A DNA stretch of 64,000 bases from Roseomonas mucosa ATCC BAA-692 (GCF_000622225.1 NZ_JHWD01000007.1:186001-250000); one strand, 5' to 3'; shown: positions 11,904 to 21,665, counted from the stretch's first letter. Numbers and translations are program-made. The notes: a model not told the origin generated them from the sequence alone.

Positions 11904-13703
11904 TCAGAGGGGCGCGCAGGCGGCACGTAGCCAGGCGGCCGCCTCGGGCGCCACCTCCGCCAGCGCGGGAGCGACCTCCGACGCGACGCGGGCCTGATAG
12001 ACATCCACCCATTCCCGCTCCGCCGGCGTCAGCAGCCCGGGCTGGATCAGCCGCCGCTCGTAGGGAGCCAGGGTCAACGTCTCGAAACCCAGCCAGGGCC
12101 GCCCCGAGAGCCCCTGCCCCGCCGAGCGCACCAGCAGCAGGTTCTCGATGCGGATGCCATAGGCCCCGGGCAGGTAGAAGCCCGGCTCGTCGGACAGGAT
12201 CATCCCCTCCTCGATCGGCACCGGCTTCGCCGCCCGCGAGAAGGCGACCGGCCCCTCATGCACCGAAAGGAAGGAGCCCACGCCATGGCCCGTGCCATGG
12301 TCGTAGTCCATCCCGGCATCCCAGAGCGGCCGGCGCGCGATGGCGTCGAGATGCGGCCCCGCCACCCCCTTGGGGAAGCTCAGCGTGGCCAGGGCGATAT
12401 GGCCGCGCAGCACCCGCGTGTAGCGTTCCCGCAGCTCCGCCGGCGCCTCCCCCGGCCCAGTCCAGAGCGTGCGCGTCACATCCGTGGTGCCGTCCAGGAA
12501 CTGCGCGCCGCTGTCGATCAGGTAGCACTCGTCCCGCCCGATCGCCCGGTCCGTCTCCGCCGTGACCCGGTAATGCACGATCGCCCCGTTGGGCCCGGCG
12601 CCCGAGATGGCGGGAAAGGATTCCGCCCGGAACAGCGGCAGCGCCCGGCGGAACTCCAGCAGCTTCTCCGCCGCCGTGATCTCGCTCTGCCCGCCTTGCG
12701 GCGCCGCCCCGGCGAACCAGTGGAGGAAACGCGCCAGCGCCACCGCGTCCCGCGCATGCGCCGTCCGCGCGCCTGCCTGCTCCACCGCGTTCTTGCGCGC
12801 CCGGGGCAAGCGTACCGGATCCTCGCCCGCCACCACGGTCGCTCCGGCCTCGCGCAGCCGCATGGCGAACCAGGCCGGCGTCAGGTCGGGATCGACCCGC
12901 ACCCGCCGTCCCGCCAGTGCGCGCAGCGCCTCCGGCCATTCCTCCGGCGCGCGCAGCGCCACGGCATTGCCCAGATGCGCGCGCAGCGCCTCGTCCACCT
13001 TCGCCGGGGCGATGAACAGGTCCACCGTCCCATCGGCCCGCAGCAGGCCCTGCGACAGCGCCAGCGGCGTGTTCTCCAGGTCGCCGCCCCGGATGTTCAG
13101 CAGCCAGGCGGTGCTGTGCGCATCGGCCAGCACCGCCGCGTCCTCGCCCGCCGTGCGCAGCGCCGCGGCGGCTGCCTCGCGCTTTTCCTCCGCACCCTGC
13201 CCGGCCTGTTCCGCCGCCTGCGGCACGGCGCGGGCCAGTGGCGGCGCGGGGCGGTCGGCCCAGGCGGCATCCAGCGGGTTGCCGTCCAGCGGCACCAGCT
13301 CGGCGCCGGAGGCCGCCAGCTTCTCCACCGCCGATTCCGGCATCAGCCGCGGGTCGTAGCCGATGCGCCGTCCCTTCGCATGTTCGCGCAGCCAGTCCGC
13401 CGCCGGTTCCTCGGTGATATGCCGCCGCTCCCAGAGCGCCGGATCGGTCTGCGCCGCCGCCTGGGTGGTGTAGCGGCCGTCGGTGAAGACCGCCGCCCGT
13501 TCCGGCAGCACGATGGCCAGCCCGGCACTGCCCGTGAAGCCGGTCAGCCAGGCCAGCCGCTCCGCCGAACCCGGCACGTATTCGCCCAGATACTCGTCCG
13601 AGCGCGGCACCACGAAGCCCTCGACCCCGGCAGCCGCCAGGTTCCGGCGCAGCGCCTCAAGCCGCTCCCCGGGTGACGACGCGGGCGGCACGACGGCGCT
13701 CAC
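11904..13703 (-). CDS. pepP: Xaa-Pro aminopeptidase (aminopeptidase P, M24B)
   Basis: Cytosolic metallopeptidase that removes an N-terminal residue preceding proline. From the GTG at 13703 the protein has 599 residues, the usual length of the long three-domain aminopeptidase P form: two creatinase-like N-terminal domains (VPRSDEYLGEYVPGSAERL, FTDGRYTTQA), then the pita-bread catalytic domain with YLIDSGAQFLDGTTDVTRT, GTGHGVGSFLSVHEGP and SDEPGFYLPGAYGIRIE supplying the metal ligands. GTG at 13703 is preferred because GAAGG lies 10 nt upstream and the protein then begins right before ERLEALRRNL; an in-frame ATG at 13760 without a Shine-Dalgarno sequence is the alternative. Confidence 0.92.
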   Translation of the reverse strand: MSAVVPPASSPGERLEALRRNLAAAGVEGFVVPRSDEYLGEYVPGSAERLAWLTGFTGSAGLAIVLPERAAVFTDGRYTTQAAAQTDPALWERRHITEEPAADWLREHAKGRRIGYDPRLMPESAVEKLAASGAELVPLDGNPLDAAWADRPAPPLARAVPQAAEQAGQGAEEKREAAAAALRTAGEDAAVLADAHSTAWLLNIRGGDLENTPLALSQGLLRADGTVDLFIAPAKVDEALRAHLGNAVALRAPEEWPEALRALAGRRVRVDPDLTPAWFAMRLREAGATVVAGEDPVRLPRARKNAVEQAGARTAHARDAVALARFLHWFAGAAPQGGQSEITAAEKLLEFRRALPLFRAESFPAISGAGPNGAIVHYRVTAETDRAIGRDECYLIDSGAQFLDGTTDVTRTLWTGPGEAPAELRERYTRVLRGHIALATLSFPKGVAGPHLDAIARRPLWDAGMDYDHGTGHGVGSFLSVHEGPVAFSRAAKPVPIEEGMILSDEPGFYLPGAYGIRIENLLLVRSAGQGLSGRPWLGFETLTLAPYERRLIQPGLLTPAEREWVDVYQARVASEVAPALAEVAPEAAAWLRAACAPL

Positions 13704-13896
13704 GGTTGCGCGACCTTCGTAAACGACATGTTTTACTCCTATTTCATGCTTCCGGCGCATATCTAAACAGCCAGATCGGCACGAGCAAAAGCGGCGGGCA
13801 GACCTATTTTGCACTGCATAACGCGCGGCGCGGCAAAGCGAGTCGAAGACAGAACGACCGGAAGCCACGAACCGCGCCGCGAAAGGAACGCTAGTC

Positions 13897-14247
13897 ATGA
13901 ATACCCGGATCAACCAGACCGAAGCCGCCCTGATGATGCCGATGCCCGCCAACGCCCAGGCCGAGCGCATCCAGGCCCTGCGTCAGCAGGCCCTGCAGCA
14001 GAGCGACAGCGGGATCGGCCGCTGGTTCCGCAGCCTGACGCTCCGCCTCTCCGAGGGCCTGCAGCGCCGCCGCGCCATGGCCGAGCTGCAGGAGCTGACG
14101 GATCGCGAGCTGGCCGATATCGGCCTTGTCCGCTCCGACATCCCGCACCTGTTCGACCGCATGGCGCAGCAGGAGCAGAAGGTGGCGACCCAGGCCCCCG
14201 TGTCGCGCCCGGCCAACGACTTCAACCGCAAGCGCGCCGCGGCCTGA
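13897..14247 (+). CDS. DUF1127 (YjiS-like) small protein
   Basis: Protein of 116 residues with a central DUF1127 module: RAMAELQELTDRELADIGLVRSDIPHLF, preceded by a basic helix (FRSLTLRLSEGLQRR). In alphaproteobacteria some DUF1127 proteins affect phosphate/carbon metabolism and RNA turnover; no function can be assigned here. The ATG at 13897 follows AGGAA. A good intrinsic terminator follows at 14304-14331, so this is a single-gene unit. Confidence 0.85.
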   Translation: MNTRINQTEAALMMPMPANAQAERIQALRQQALQQSDSGIGRWFRSLTLRLSEGLQRRRAMAELQELTDRELADIGLVRSDIPHLFDRMAQQEQKVATQAPVSRPANDFNRKRAAA

Positions 14248-14303
14248 AGCGGCGCCGCAGGGCCAGCCCTGCGGTAAAGACATAGAACTTTACCAGTCAC
14301 GGC

Positions 14304-14331
14304 AAAAGGGACGGTTCTCCGTCCCTTTTTT
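14304..14331 (+). terminator. Intrinsic terminator after the DUF1127 gene
   Basis: An 11-bp perfect stem (AAAAGGGACGG at 14304-14314 with 14319-14329) around the loop TTCT, ending in a run of T that continues to 14331. It serves the plus-strand DUF1127 gene; the A-run on its other side means it could also stop minus-strand transcription leaving prmA. Confidence 0.85.
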
Positions 14332-14450
14332 CGTGCCCGCAGCCCGGTGGCGGAAAAATTTCGCCTTCCATGCTGCGGTGCAAAAATACCGGCTGGAAAG
14401 GCCCCGAGGCCCAGCCGCAGGGGGGATGTGCCGCCTTCCCGCCCTGCCCT

Positions 14451-15392
14451 TCAGCGCCTGCGCAGGACCAGGGTGGACCAGGCCCCGAGGTCGATCCGCC
14501 GCTCCAGCACCAGCCCGCAGCGGCGATGCGCCGCCAGCACCATCCGCACCTGGGTGCCGAGCAGCCCGGCCAGGATCGCCGTGCCCCCTGGCGCCAGATG
14601 CGTGGCGAGGTCGCGCGCCATGGCGCAGAGCGGCCGCGCCAGGATGTTGGCGAAGACGAGGTCATAGTGCCCGTTGCGCACCACCGGGTCGCGCCAGCCA
14701 TCCGCCAGCTCCGCCCGGAACAGCCCGCGCAGCCCGTTCATCACCCCGTTCTCGGCTGCCACCCGCACCGACCAGGGCTCGATATCCGTGGCAAGGACCT
14801 TCCGGTGCAGCAGCTTCGCCGCCGCCATGCCCAGGATGCCCGAGCCCGTGCCCAGGTCCAGGATTCGGCGCGGGCGGCGGTGGGCCACGGCCTCGAAGGC
14901 CAGCAGGCAGCCGCGCGTGGATTCGTGCTCGCCCGAGCCGAAGGCTAGGCCGGCATCGAGCCGCAACACCAGCCGGTCCCATTGCCGCGGGTTGGGCAGG
15001 TGCGTTGGTCGGATGGTGAAGCGCCGCCCCAGCGCCTGCTCCGGAAAGGCTTCCACGGTGCGGGCCAGCCAGCCCTCCGCCTCGGTCGGGTGCCGCTCCG
15101 GCGCCCCGGCATCGAAGCCCGAGACCGCCACCGCCAGGGCCAGCGCCGCGCTCAGCGCCGCCTCGTCGCCGTTCTGCTCCCAGACGCCTTCCAGCCGCCA
15201 GGTCTCCTCCAGCGGCGGCTCGCGGAAATAGCCGACGGTGCGGCAGAGGCTTTCCAGCGCCGCCTCGTAATAGGGCACCGCCTCGTCCGGGATGCCGGTC
15301 AGCACCAGCGTCTCCAGCGGGATGGCCCAGCGCGTGTTGCCCTGGGTCGGCCAATGCCCCGGCTTCTGCTGGATGGCGGTCTCGCTGCTCAT
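14451..15392 (-). CDS. prmA: Ribosomal protein L11 methyltransferase PrmA
   Basis: SAM-dependent methyltransferase that modifies ribosomal protein L11. The 313-residue protein has an N-terminal substrate-recognition domain and a Rossmann domain: AFGSGEHESTRGCLLAFE, motif I ILDLGTGSGILGMAAAKL, acidic ATDIEP and motif IV FANILARPL. The ATG at 15392 shares one base with the uvrD TGA stop, so the two genes are translationally coupled. prmA next to a uvrD-type helicase gene is a combination I recall from other alphaproteobacteria. Confidence 0.93.
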   Translation of the reverse strand: MSSETAIQQKPGHWPTQGNTRWAIPLETLVLTGIPDEAVPYYEAALESLCRTVGYFREPPLEETWRLEGVWEQNGDEAALSAALALAVAVSGFDAGAPERHPTEAEGWLARTVEAFPEQALGRRFTIRPTHLPNPRQWDRLVLRLDAGLAFGSGEHESTRGCLLAFEAVAHRRPRRILDLGTGSGILGMAAAKLLHRKVLATDIEPWSVRVAAENGVMNGLRGLFRAELADGWRDPVVRNGHYDLVFANILARPLCAMARDLATHLAPGGTAILAGLLGTQVRMVLAAHRRCGLVLERRIDLGAWSTLVLRRR

Positions 15393-17656
15393 CAGGCGCG
15401 CTCCACGAAACGGTCCAGCACACGCTTGCTGCCGGTCTTCTCGAAATCCACGTCCAGGCGGTCATCCTCCACCCGGGTCACGCGTCCGTAGCCGAATTTC
15501 TGGTGGAAGACGCGGGTTCCGACGGTCATGGCATCCTTGCGCGCCGGACGCGCCTGCACCTCCCAGGCCCCCTTCTCGGAGAGTTTGGCCTCCATGATCC
15601 GCGGCCGCCCGGCGCTGATCGGGCCGTGCGCGAAAACGCTCGGCGCCGTCGCCATGCGCTGCCGCTGCATAGCCGAGGAGCCCTCGACCTCCACCGCCTC
15701 GCGCGGCAGCTCGTCCAGGAAGCGCGACGGGATGGCGGCCGACCAGTTGGCATAGATCCGCCGGTTCGCCGCGTGGCTGATCACCGCGAGCTTCCGCGCC
15801 CGGGTGATGCCGACATAGGCGAGGCGCCGCTCCTCCTCCAGACCCTTGGTGCCGCCCTCGTCCAGCGCGCGCTGGTGCGGGAAGAGCCCCTCCTCCCAGC
15901 CCGGCAGGAAGACGAGGTCGAACTCCAGCCCCTTGGCCGCGTGCAGCGTCATCAGCGAGACCTTGGCCTCCGAGGCGTTCTCGTCGTTCTCGGTCACCAG
16001 CGCCACATGGTCGAGAAAGCCTGCGAGGCTCTCGAACTCGCCGATCGCGCGCAGCAGCTCCTTCAGGTTCTCCAGCCGGCCCGGCGCCTCGGCCGACTTG
16101 TCCTGCTTCCACATCTCCGTATAGCCGCTCTCGTCGAGCATGGTGGCCACCGTCACCACATGCCCCTCGCGCGCCAGCATTTCGCGCCATCGCGCGAAGC
16201 CGTCGAACAGCTCGCGCAGCGCCGCGCGCGGCTTGGGGCGGAAGGCATCGGTGCGCGCCAGCTGCTCCGCCGCCACGGCGAGCGGGATGCCCTGCTCGCG
16301 CGCCGCCACATGCATGTGTTGCAGCCCGCTGTCGCCCACGCCCCGGCGCGGCGTGTTGACGATGCGCTCGAAGGCCAGGTCGTCGCTCGGCTGGTGCAGG
16401 ATGCGCATATAGGCCATGGCGTCGCGCACCTCGGCCCGCTCGTAGAACTTCAGCCCGCCCACGACGCGATAGGGCACGCCGAGCACGATCAGCCGCTCCT
16501 CGAAGGCCCGCGTCTGGAAGCCGGCGCGCACGAGGATCGCCATCTCGCCCGCGCTGATCCCGTCGCGCTGTGCCTGCTCGATGCGCTCGCCGACCATGCG
16601 GGCCTCCTCCTCGGAATCCCAGAGCGAGACGATGCGGACCTTCTCGCCCTCCGCATCATTGCGCCCCGGCCGCAGCGTCTTGCCCAGCCGTCCCTCGTTC
16701 TTCGCGATCAGCCCGGCGGCGGCGGCCAGGATCGGCCGCGTGGAGCGGTAGTTGCTCTCCAGCCGCACGATCCTCGCGCCGGGGAAGTCCTTCTCGAAGC
16801 GCAGGATGTTCTCCACCTCCGCGCCTCTCCACGAGTAGATCGACTGGTCGTCGTCGCCCACGCAGCAGATGTTCCGGTGCCCCTGCGCCAGCAGCCGCAG
16901 CCAGAGGTACTGCACCGTGTTGGTGTCCTGGTACTCGTCCACCAGGATGTAGCGGAAGCTGCGGTGGTACTGCGCCAGCACCTCGGGCTGGGTTCGCAGG
17001 ATCTCCGTCATGTGCAGCAGCAGGTCGCCGAAATCGACCGTGTTCAGGTCCCGCAGCCGCGACTGGTAGGCCTCGTAGAGCTGCCGCGCGCGGCCATTGG
17101 CGAAGTCGCTGTCCTCCGCCGGCGTCACCCGCTCCGGCGTCAGGCCGCGGTCCTTCCAGCGCTGGATCACCGCCATCAGCCCCTGGGCCGGCCAGCGCTT
17201 CTGGTCGATGCCGCCCGCCGCCTCCATCACCTGTTTCAGCAGGCGGAGCTGGTCGTCCGTGTCCAGGATGGTGAAGGAGGAGGTCAGGCGGACATATTCC
17301 GCGTGCCGCCGCAGCATCCGGGCGCAGAGCGCATGGAAGGTGCCGAGCCAGAGCCCCTCCGCCGGTCGGCCCAGGATATGGGAGACACGCTCCCGCATCT
17401 CCCGCGCCGCCTTGTTGGTGAAGGTCACGGCCAGGACCTGGTTCGGGAAGGCCTTTCGCGTCATCAGGATATGGGCGAAGCGCGTGGTCAGCACCCGCGT
17501 CTTGCCCGTCCCCGCCCCGGCCAGCACCAGCAGCGGCCCGTCCACCGTCTCCACCGCCGCCCGCTGCTCCGGGTTCAGCTTGCCGAGGTAGTTGGGCTCC
17601 GGCAGGTCCCGCAGCCCGCCCCCCGTGGCCGGCATCGCGTCGCGGCTGTCGCTCAT
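15392..17656 (-). CDS. uvrD: UvrD/PcrA-type ATP-dependent DNA helicase
   Basis: Superfamily 1A 3'-5' helicase of 754 residues, acting in mismatch and excision repair and in clearing protein from DNA. Motifs in order: YLGKLNPEQRAAVETVDGP (Q motif), Walker A LAGAGTGKTRVL, VTFTNKAAREMRER, Walker B VDEYQDTNTVQYLW, GDDDQSIYSWRGA, LESNYRST, VSLMTLHAAKGLEFDLVF and YVGITRARKL. The C-terminal tail ends with the short region GTRVFHQKFGYGRVTRVEDD typical of PcrA/UvrD. Its ATG overlaps the stop of the upstream pentapeptide gene by four bases and its stop overlaps prmA. Confidence 0.95.
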   Translation of the reverse strand: MSDSRDAMPATGGGLRDLPEPNYLGKLNPEQRAAVETVDGPLLVLAGAGTGKTRVLTTRFAHILMTRKAFPNQVLAVTFTNKAAREMRERVSHILGRPAEGLWLGTFHALCARMLRRHAEYVRLTSSFTILDTDDQLRLLKQVMEAAGGIDQKRWPAQGLMAVIQRWKDRGLTPERVTPAEDSDFANGRARQLYEAYQSRLRDLNTVDFGDLLLHMTEILRTQPEVLAQYHRSFRYILVDEYQDTNTVQYLWLRLLAQGHRNICCVGDDDQSIYSWRGAEVENILRFEKDFPGARIVRLESNYRSTRPILAAAAGLIAKNEGRLGKTLRPGRNDAEGEKVRIVSLWDSEEEARMVGERIEQAQRDGISAGEMAILVRAGFQTRAFEERLIVLGVPYRVVGGLKFYERAEVRDAMAYMRILHQPSDDLAFERIVNTPRRGVGDSGLQHMHVAAREQGIPLAVAAEQLARTDAFRPKPRAALRELFDGFARWREMLAREGHVVTVATMLDESGYTEMWKQDKSAEAPGRLENLKELLRAIGEFESLAGFLDHVALVTENDENASEAKVSLMTLHAAKGLEFDLVFLPGWEEGLFPHQRALDEGGTKGLEEERRLAYVGITRARKLAVISHAANRRIYANWSAAIPSRFLDELPREAVEVEGSSAMQRQRMATAPSVFAHGPISAGRPRIMEAKLSEKGAWEVQARPARKDAMTVGTRVFHQKFGYGRVTRVEDDRLDVDFEKTGSKRVLDRFVERA

Positions 17657-18150
17657 TGGCAGCGTCCCCTCGATCCGGCGCCGCAGATTCGCTCGCCATC
17701 GGTCCAGCGTGCCCCGTCCAGGACGGCGGAAGACAGGTCCGCCCCGTCCAGCACCGCGCCCGTCAGGTCCGCGCCGCTCAGATCGGCCCGGAAGAGCCGC
17801 GCGCCCCGCAGGTCTGCCCCGGCCAGCTTCGCCCCGTCCAGCATCGCCCGCGTGAAGTCGGCCCGGCGCAGGTTGGACCCGCTCAGGTCCGCCTGGCTCA
17901 GCAGGGCGGAGACGAAGCGGGCCTGCTGTCCGTCGATCCCCCGCAGCACCGCCCCGACCATGTTGGCGCGGGAGAAGCTGGCATCGCGCAGCACCGCCCC
18001 CGCCAGATCGGCATCCGGCAGGTCCCGCCCGTCCAGCAGGCAGCGCCGCCAGTCTACCCCGGGGGCGGGCAGGTCGTTGCAGGCGGCGCGGGCGGGTGCC
18101 GCGACGGCCAGGAGGAACAGGGCGAGGAGGATCGGAAGGGCGGGGCGCAC
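17653..18150 (-). CDS. Secreted pentapeptide-repeat protein
   Basis: From the GTG at 18150 the product has 165 residues: a Sec signal peptide (PALPILLALFLLAVAAPARA), then a cysteine-containing lead-in and about 20 consecutive pentapeptide repeats of the form A(D/N)LxG (ADLAGAVLRDASFSRANMVG, LSQADLSGSNLRRADF), predicting a right-handed quadrilateral beta-helix. Its role is unknown; the signal peptide argues against a gyrase-inhibitor (Qnr) role. The stop overlaps the uvrD start (ATGA), so it is probably the first gene of a three-gene operon. The start codon is GTG with a weak Shine-Dalgarno. Confidence 0.7.
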   Translation of the reverse strand: MRPALPILLALFLLAVAAPARAACNDLPAPGVDWRRCLLDGRDLPDADLAGAVLRDASFSRANMVGAVLRGIDGQQARFVSALLSQADLSGSNLRRADFTRAMLDGAKLAGADLRGARLFRADLSGADLTGAVLDGADLSSAVLDGARWTDGERICGAGSRGRCQ

Positions 18151-18218
18151 GCCACAGGATATAGAACGCCAGGGGAACGCGGTCGAGGAAGCCCCGCGCC
18201 GCCGCCTCCTGGTCCGCC

Positions 18219-19196
18219 CTATTTCGGGAAATACCCCGCCAGGTTCCGCCGCACCCGCGCCAGCACGTCCTCCCCCACGGGCGGGAGCTGGAAGCGCTGG
18301 CCGGTGATCATCTCGAAGGCCCGGACATAGACGGCGGCGGTCTCCAGGATCACCTCCTGCGGGATCTCCGGGATCGCGTCCTTGTAGGGGTCGCAGCGCG
18401 CCACCACCCAGTTGCGCACGAAATCCTTGTCGAAGCTCTCCGGCTTCCCGCCCCGGCCGAACAGCGTCCGGTAGGAGCCGAGCAGCCAGTAGCGGCTGCT
18501 GTCCGGCGTATGGATCTCGTCGGCCAGCACGATGTTGCCGTCCGTGTCTGTGCCGAACTCGTATTTCGTGTCCGCCAGGATCAGCCCGCGTTCCCGCGCC
18601 AGCTCCTGCCCGCGGGCGAAGAGCTTCAGCGCATACTCGCTCAGCGTCTCCCACTGGCTCTTCGACAGCAGCCCGCGCTCCAGGATCTCCTCCGCCGTCA
18701 GCGGCTCGTCATGCCCGCCGTCGAAGGCCTTGCTGGTGGGCGTGATGATCGGCTCGGGCAGCTTCTGGTTGTCGCGCAGTCCGTCGGGCAGCACATGCCC
18801 GTACATCCGCCGCTGGCCCTTCTTGTAGAGCGTCAGGATCGAGGTGCCCGTCGTGCCGGCGAGATAGCCGCGCACCACCACCTCCACCGGCAGGATGGAC
18901 AGCTTACGCCCCACCACCACGTTCGGATCGGGGTATTCGACGACATGGTTCGGGCAGATGTCGCGCGTCGCCTCGAACCAGTACCGCGCCGTCTGCGTCA
19001 GCACCTGCCCCTTCAGGGGAATGGCCGCCAGGATACGGTCGAAGGCACTGATCCGGTCGGTCGCGATGATGATGCGCTTCCCGTCCGGCAGGTCGTAATT
19101 GTCCCGCACCTTGCCGCGATAGTGGTTCGGCAGTTCCGGAATGGTCGCGTCGCGAAGGGTCTGCTGCGCGTGCGCGGCGAGTTCTGAGAGATCCAT
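18219..19196 (-). CDS. purC: Phosphoribosylaminoimidazole-succinocarboxamide synthase
   Basis: Catalyses the eighth step of purine synthesis, joining CAIR and aspartate with ATP to give SAICAR. The 325-residue form, longer than the roughly 240-residue E. coli enzyme, belongs to the group with a C-terminal extension. Key segments: [20 protein letters not shown] (nucleotide loop), [41 protein letters not shown] and [13 protein letters not shown]. The ATG at 19196 is immediately followed by a helix seen in the family. It is a single gene, followed on the same strand after a 68-bp gap by the pentapeptide gene. Confidence 0.96.
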   Translation of the reverse strand: MDLSELAAHAQQTLRDATIPELPNHYRGKVRDNYDLPDGKRIIIATDRISAFDRILAAIPLKGQVLTQTARYWFEATRDICPNHVVEYPDPNVVVGRKLSILPVEVVVRGYLAGTTGTSILTLYKKGQRRMYGHVLPDGLRDNQKLPEPIITPTSKAFDGGHDEPLTAEEILERGLLSKSQWETLSEYALKLFARGQELARERGLILADTKYEFGTDTDGNIVLADEIHTPDSSRYWLLGSYRTLFGRGGKPESFDKDFVRNWVVARCDPYKDAIPEIPQEVILETAAVYVRAFEMITGQRFQLPPVGEDVLARVRRNLAGYFPK

Positions 19197-19541
19197 GCCT
19201 GGTCTCGTCCCCGGAGAGAGGGCCCCCAGCCGGTGCCGTCCCGCCAGGATGGCGCCGGCGGCGGGGGAAGTGATGTGCGGCTATGCCCCGGCGCCGGGCA
19301 GGAGGGCAATGCCCGTCATCACCGGCACCATCCGCCTTGCCTCGTGCCCCGCCCGGCCCATGGGTCAGCCCAGGGGAAGGCCGCCCCCGCGATCATGGCA
19401 GGATCGCCCCCGCCCGGCCCGCCGGACAGGACGGATTTCGCCGCATGTGGCGCCCAGGAGGATGGTTCGCCCCGCGGAGCAGGCCAGGCGCGCCCGGCTC
19501 AGGAGGCCGCTTCGGGCACCCTGTCCAGGGCCGCCCCGTTT
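19197..19541. other. Intergenic region between metF and purC; nothing recognisable
   Basis: About 345 bases between two minus-strand genes. I see no gene-like reading frame, no RNA gene and no strong hairpin. It presumably contains the purC promoter and the metF 3' end. Confidence 0.4.
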
Positions 19542-20615
19542 TCAGGCACCCGCCTGGCCCGCCTGCCGGCTGGCCGCCTCGGCCTTGCCTTCCTCCTCCA
19601 CGCCGGATTCGCTCGCCGGATCGGCGGGGCGGGACGGGCGCACACCCAGGATATGGGCGATGGCATAGGTCAGGTCGGGCCGGTTCAGCGTGTAGAAATG
19701 GAACTCGTCCACGCCATTGGCCTGCAACAGCCGCACCTGCTCCGCCGCCACCACGGCGGCCACCATGCGGCGGGTCTCGGCGTCGTCGTCCAACCCCTCG
19801 AACAGCGCCGCCATCCAGTCCGGCACCGAGGCGCCGATCCGGGCGGAGAAGTTCCGCATCTGGTTGAAGTTCGAGACGGGCATGATGCCCGGCACGATCG
19901 GCACGGAGATGCCCGCCGCCAGCGCCCTGTCGATGAAGCGCAGGAAGGTCTCGGTGTCGAAGAAGTACTGGGTGATCGCCCGGGTCGCCCCCGCGTCGAT
20001 CTTGCGCTTCAGGTTGTCGAGGTCGGCCTCGGCGGAACGTGCCGAGGGATGCGTTTCCGGATAGGCCGCCACCGAGATCTCGAAGGGCGCGACCCGCCGC
20101 AGCCCCTCCACCAGATCCGCCGCATAGGCATAGCCCTGCGGATGCGGCACGTAGTCCGGGGCCCCGGCCGGCGGGTCGCCGCGCAGGGCCACGATGTGCC
20201 GCACTCCGGCATCCCAGTATTGCCGTGCCACGTCGTCCACCTCGCCGCAGGAGGCCCCGACGCAGGTCAGGTGCGCCGCGGGCGTCAGCGCGGTCTCGCG
20301 CACGAGTCGCGACACGGTGGCGTGGGTGCGCGCCTGGGTGGTGCCGCCCGCGCCATAGGTGACGGAGACGAAGCGGGGCGCCAGTGGCTCCAGCCGCCGG
20401 ATGCAGGACCAGAGCTGGTTCTCCAGCGCCTCCGTGCGCGGCGGAAAGAACTCGAAGGACAAGGCCGGAGCCGGCAGGGCGGCCGGGGCCGGCAACGCGC
20501 CGAAGCGTGGCCCGGTCAGCCAGCGGCCCAACGGGTTGGCGCCCGGATGGATGCCGGGATCATGGCCTGGGCTGGCACCGGAAGCGCCGGCACCGGGGGT
20601 CGCGACATGGTTCAT
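19542..20615 (-). CDS. metF: Methylenetetrahydrofolate reductase
   Basis: FAD enzyme that reduces 5,10-methylene-THF to 5-methyl-THF for methionine synthesis. The protein has 357 residues: SFEFFPPRTEALENQLW with the catalytic glutamate, VSVTYGAGGTTQARTH, HLTCVGAS, HIVALRGDPPAGAP, SVAAYPETHPSARSAEADLD, and GIMPVSNFNQM. The N-terminal 50 residues and the acidic/alanine-rich tail are extra to E. coli MetF. The start at 20615 is fixed by TGAGGAGG just upstream. It is divergent from mlaA; I saw no SAM riboswitch in the 162-bp gap, but folding was not run. Confidence 0.95.
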   Translation of the reverse strand: MNHVATPGAGASGASPGHDPGIHPGANPLGRWLTGPRFGALPAPAALPAPALSFEFFPPRTEALENQLWSCIRRLEPLAPRFVSVTYGAGGTTQARTHATVSRLVRETALTPAAHLTCVGASCGEVDDVARQYWDAGVRHIVALRGDPPAGAPDYVPHPQGYAYAADLVEGLRRVAPFEISVAAYPETHPSARSAEADLDNLKRKIDAGATRAITQYFFDTETFLRFIDRALAAGISVPIVPGIMPVSNFNQMRNFSARIGASVPDWMAALFEGLDDDAETRRMVAAVVAAEQVRLLQANGVDEFHFYTLNRPDLTYAIAHILGVRPSRPADPASESGVEEEGKAEAASRQAGQAGA

Positions 20616-20777
20616 GCGCCTCCTCATAGCCTGTCCGTTCCCGGGTGGCACCGTCTCCTTTTTGGTTCCACCCGTTTTTCGGCGGGACATCGCCGGCCGG
20701 ACCCGCCATCCTGTCGCGATATCTTGTCCGGGCCGCAGTTCGTCCTTTCGCCGTCCCGGTGGTAAGGCGAATCATCA

Positions 20778-21665
20778 ATGATGTCTCATCGGAGCCTGTC
20801 CGAAACAATGCGTTCCTTCCGCCTTCTGGCCATTACGCTGGTGCTGGGCATGAGCGCCTGCGCCACGCGCCCCGATCCGTCCGACCCGGAGGCGGTCGCC
20901 GAATTCCAGCAAACCAACGACCCGATCGAGCCGTTCAACCGCGCCATGTTCGACGTGCACCAGGGCATCGACAAATACGCCCTGCGCCCCGCCGCCCTGG
21001 GCTACCGCGCCGTGCTGCCGCAGCCGGTGCGCGACGGCGTCCACAACGCCATCGGCAACCTGAAGGCGCCGGTCATCTTCATCAACGACGTGATCCAGGG
21101 CGAGGTCGGCCGCGCCCGCGACACGCTGACCCGCTTCATGCTGAACAGCACGGTCGGGCTGGGCGGCCTCTTCGATGTCGCCGCCAGCATGGGCCTGCCC
21201 GCGCATGACGCCGATTTCGGCATCACTGCCGGCAAGGCCGGGGTCGGCGAGGGCCCCTACCTCTTCATTCCGCTGCTCGGTCCCTCCAATCCGCGCGACC
21301 TGACCGGCTATGGCGCCGGCATCGCCGCCAACCCCTTCACCTATCTCACCTTCGGCAGCGACGGCCTGAACTACGCCTATGACTACGGCGTGCCGGTGCT
21401 GGGCGGGCTCGACACCCGTGAAAGGCTGATCGACACCATCGACGCGATCAACCGGACCAGCCTCGACCCCTACGCCACCTACCGCTCCGGCTACCGCCAG
21501 CAGCGCAACGCGCAGATCGCCAGCACCGGCGCCGCCCCTGCCCCGGGCCCCGCCAACCCGACCGCCGCCAGCACGGGCATCGGCGTCGGCACCCGCATCC
21601 CCGGCGCCGCGCCGAGCCTGGACAGGCGGCAGCCGGCGCCGCCTTCCCGCCTGCCCACGAACTGA
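20778..21665 (+). CDS. mlaA: MlaA/VacJ-family outer-membrane lipoprotein
   Basis: Outer-membrane component of the Mla system that removes misplaced phospholipids from the outer leaflet. The 295-residue protein has a lipoprotein signal (FRLLAITLVLGMSAC), then the VacJ core: DPIEPFNRAMFDVHQGIDKY, ALGYRAVLPQPVRDGVHNAI, NSTVGLGGLFDVAASMGLP, GPYLFIPLLGPSNPRDLTG and a low-complexity Pro/Ala tail of about 50 residues. An alternative start at 20808 would give a shorter signal but has no better Shine-Dalgarno. Next on the strand, after 289 bp, is mlaC; the mlaFED transporter genes are not in the window. Confidence 0.92.
   Translation: MMSHRSLSETMRSFRLLAITLVLGMSACATRPDPSDPEAVAEFQQTNDPIEPFNRAMFDVHQGIDKYALRPAALGYRAVLPQPVRDGVHNAIGNLKAPVIFINDVIQGEVGRARDTLTRFMLNSTVGLGGLFDVAASMGLPAHDADFGITAGKAGVGEGPYLFIPLLGPSNPRDLTGYGAGIAANPFTYLTFGSDGLNYAYDYGVPVLGGLDTRERLIDTIDAINRTSLDPYATYRSGYRQQRNAQIASTGAAPAPGPANPTAASTGIGVGTRIPGAAPSLDRRQPAPPSRLPTN

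Noticed and set aside
20616-20777. A SAM riboswitch in front of metF
   Set aside because: No recognisable SAM-I or SAM-II core was seen in the 162-bp gap; a covariance-model search would decide.
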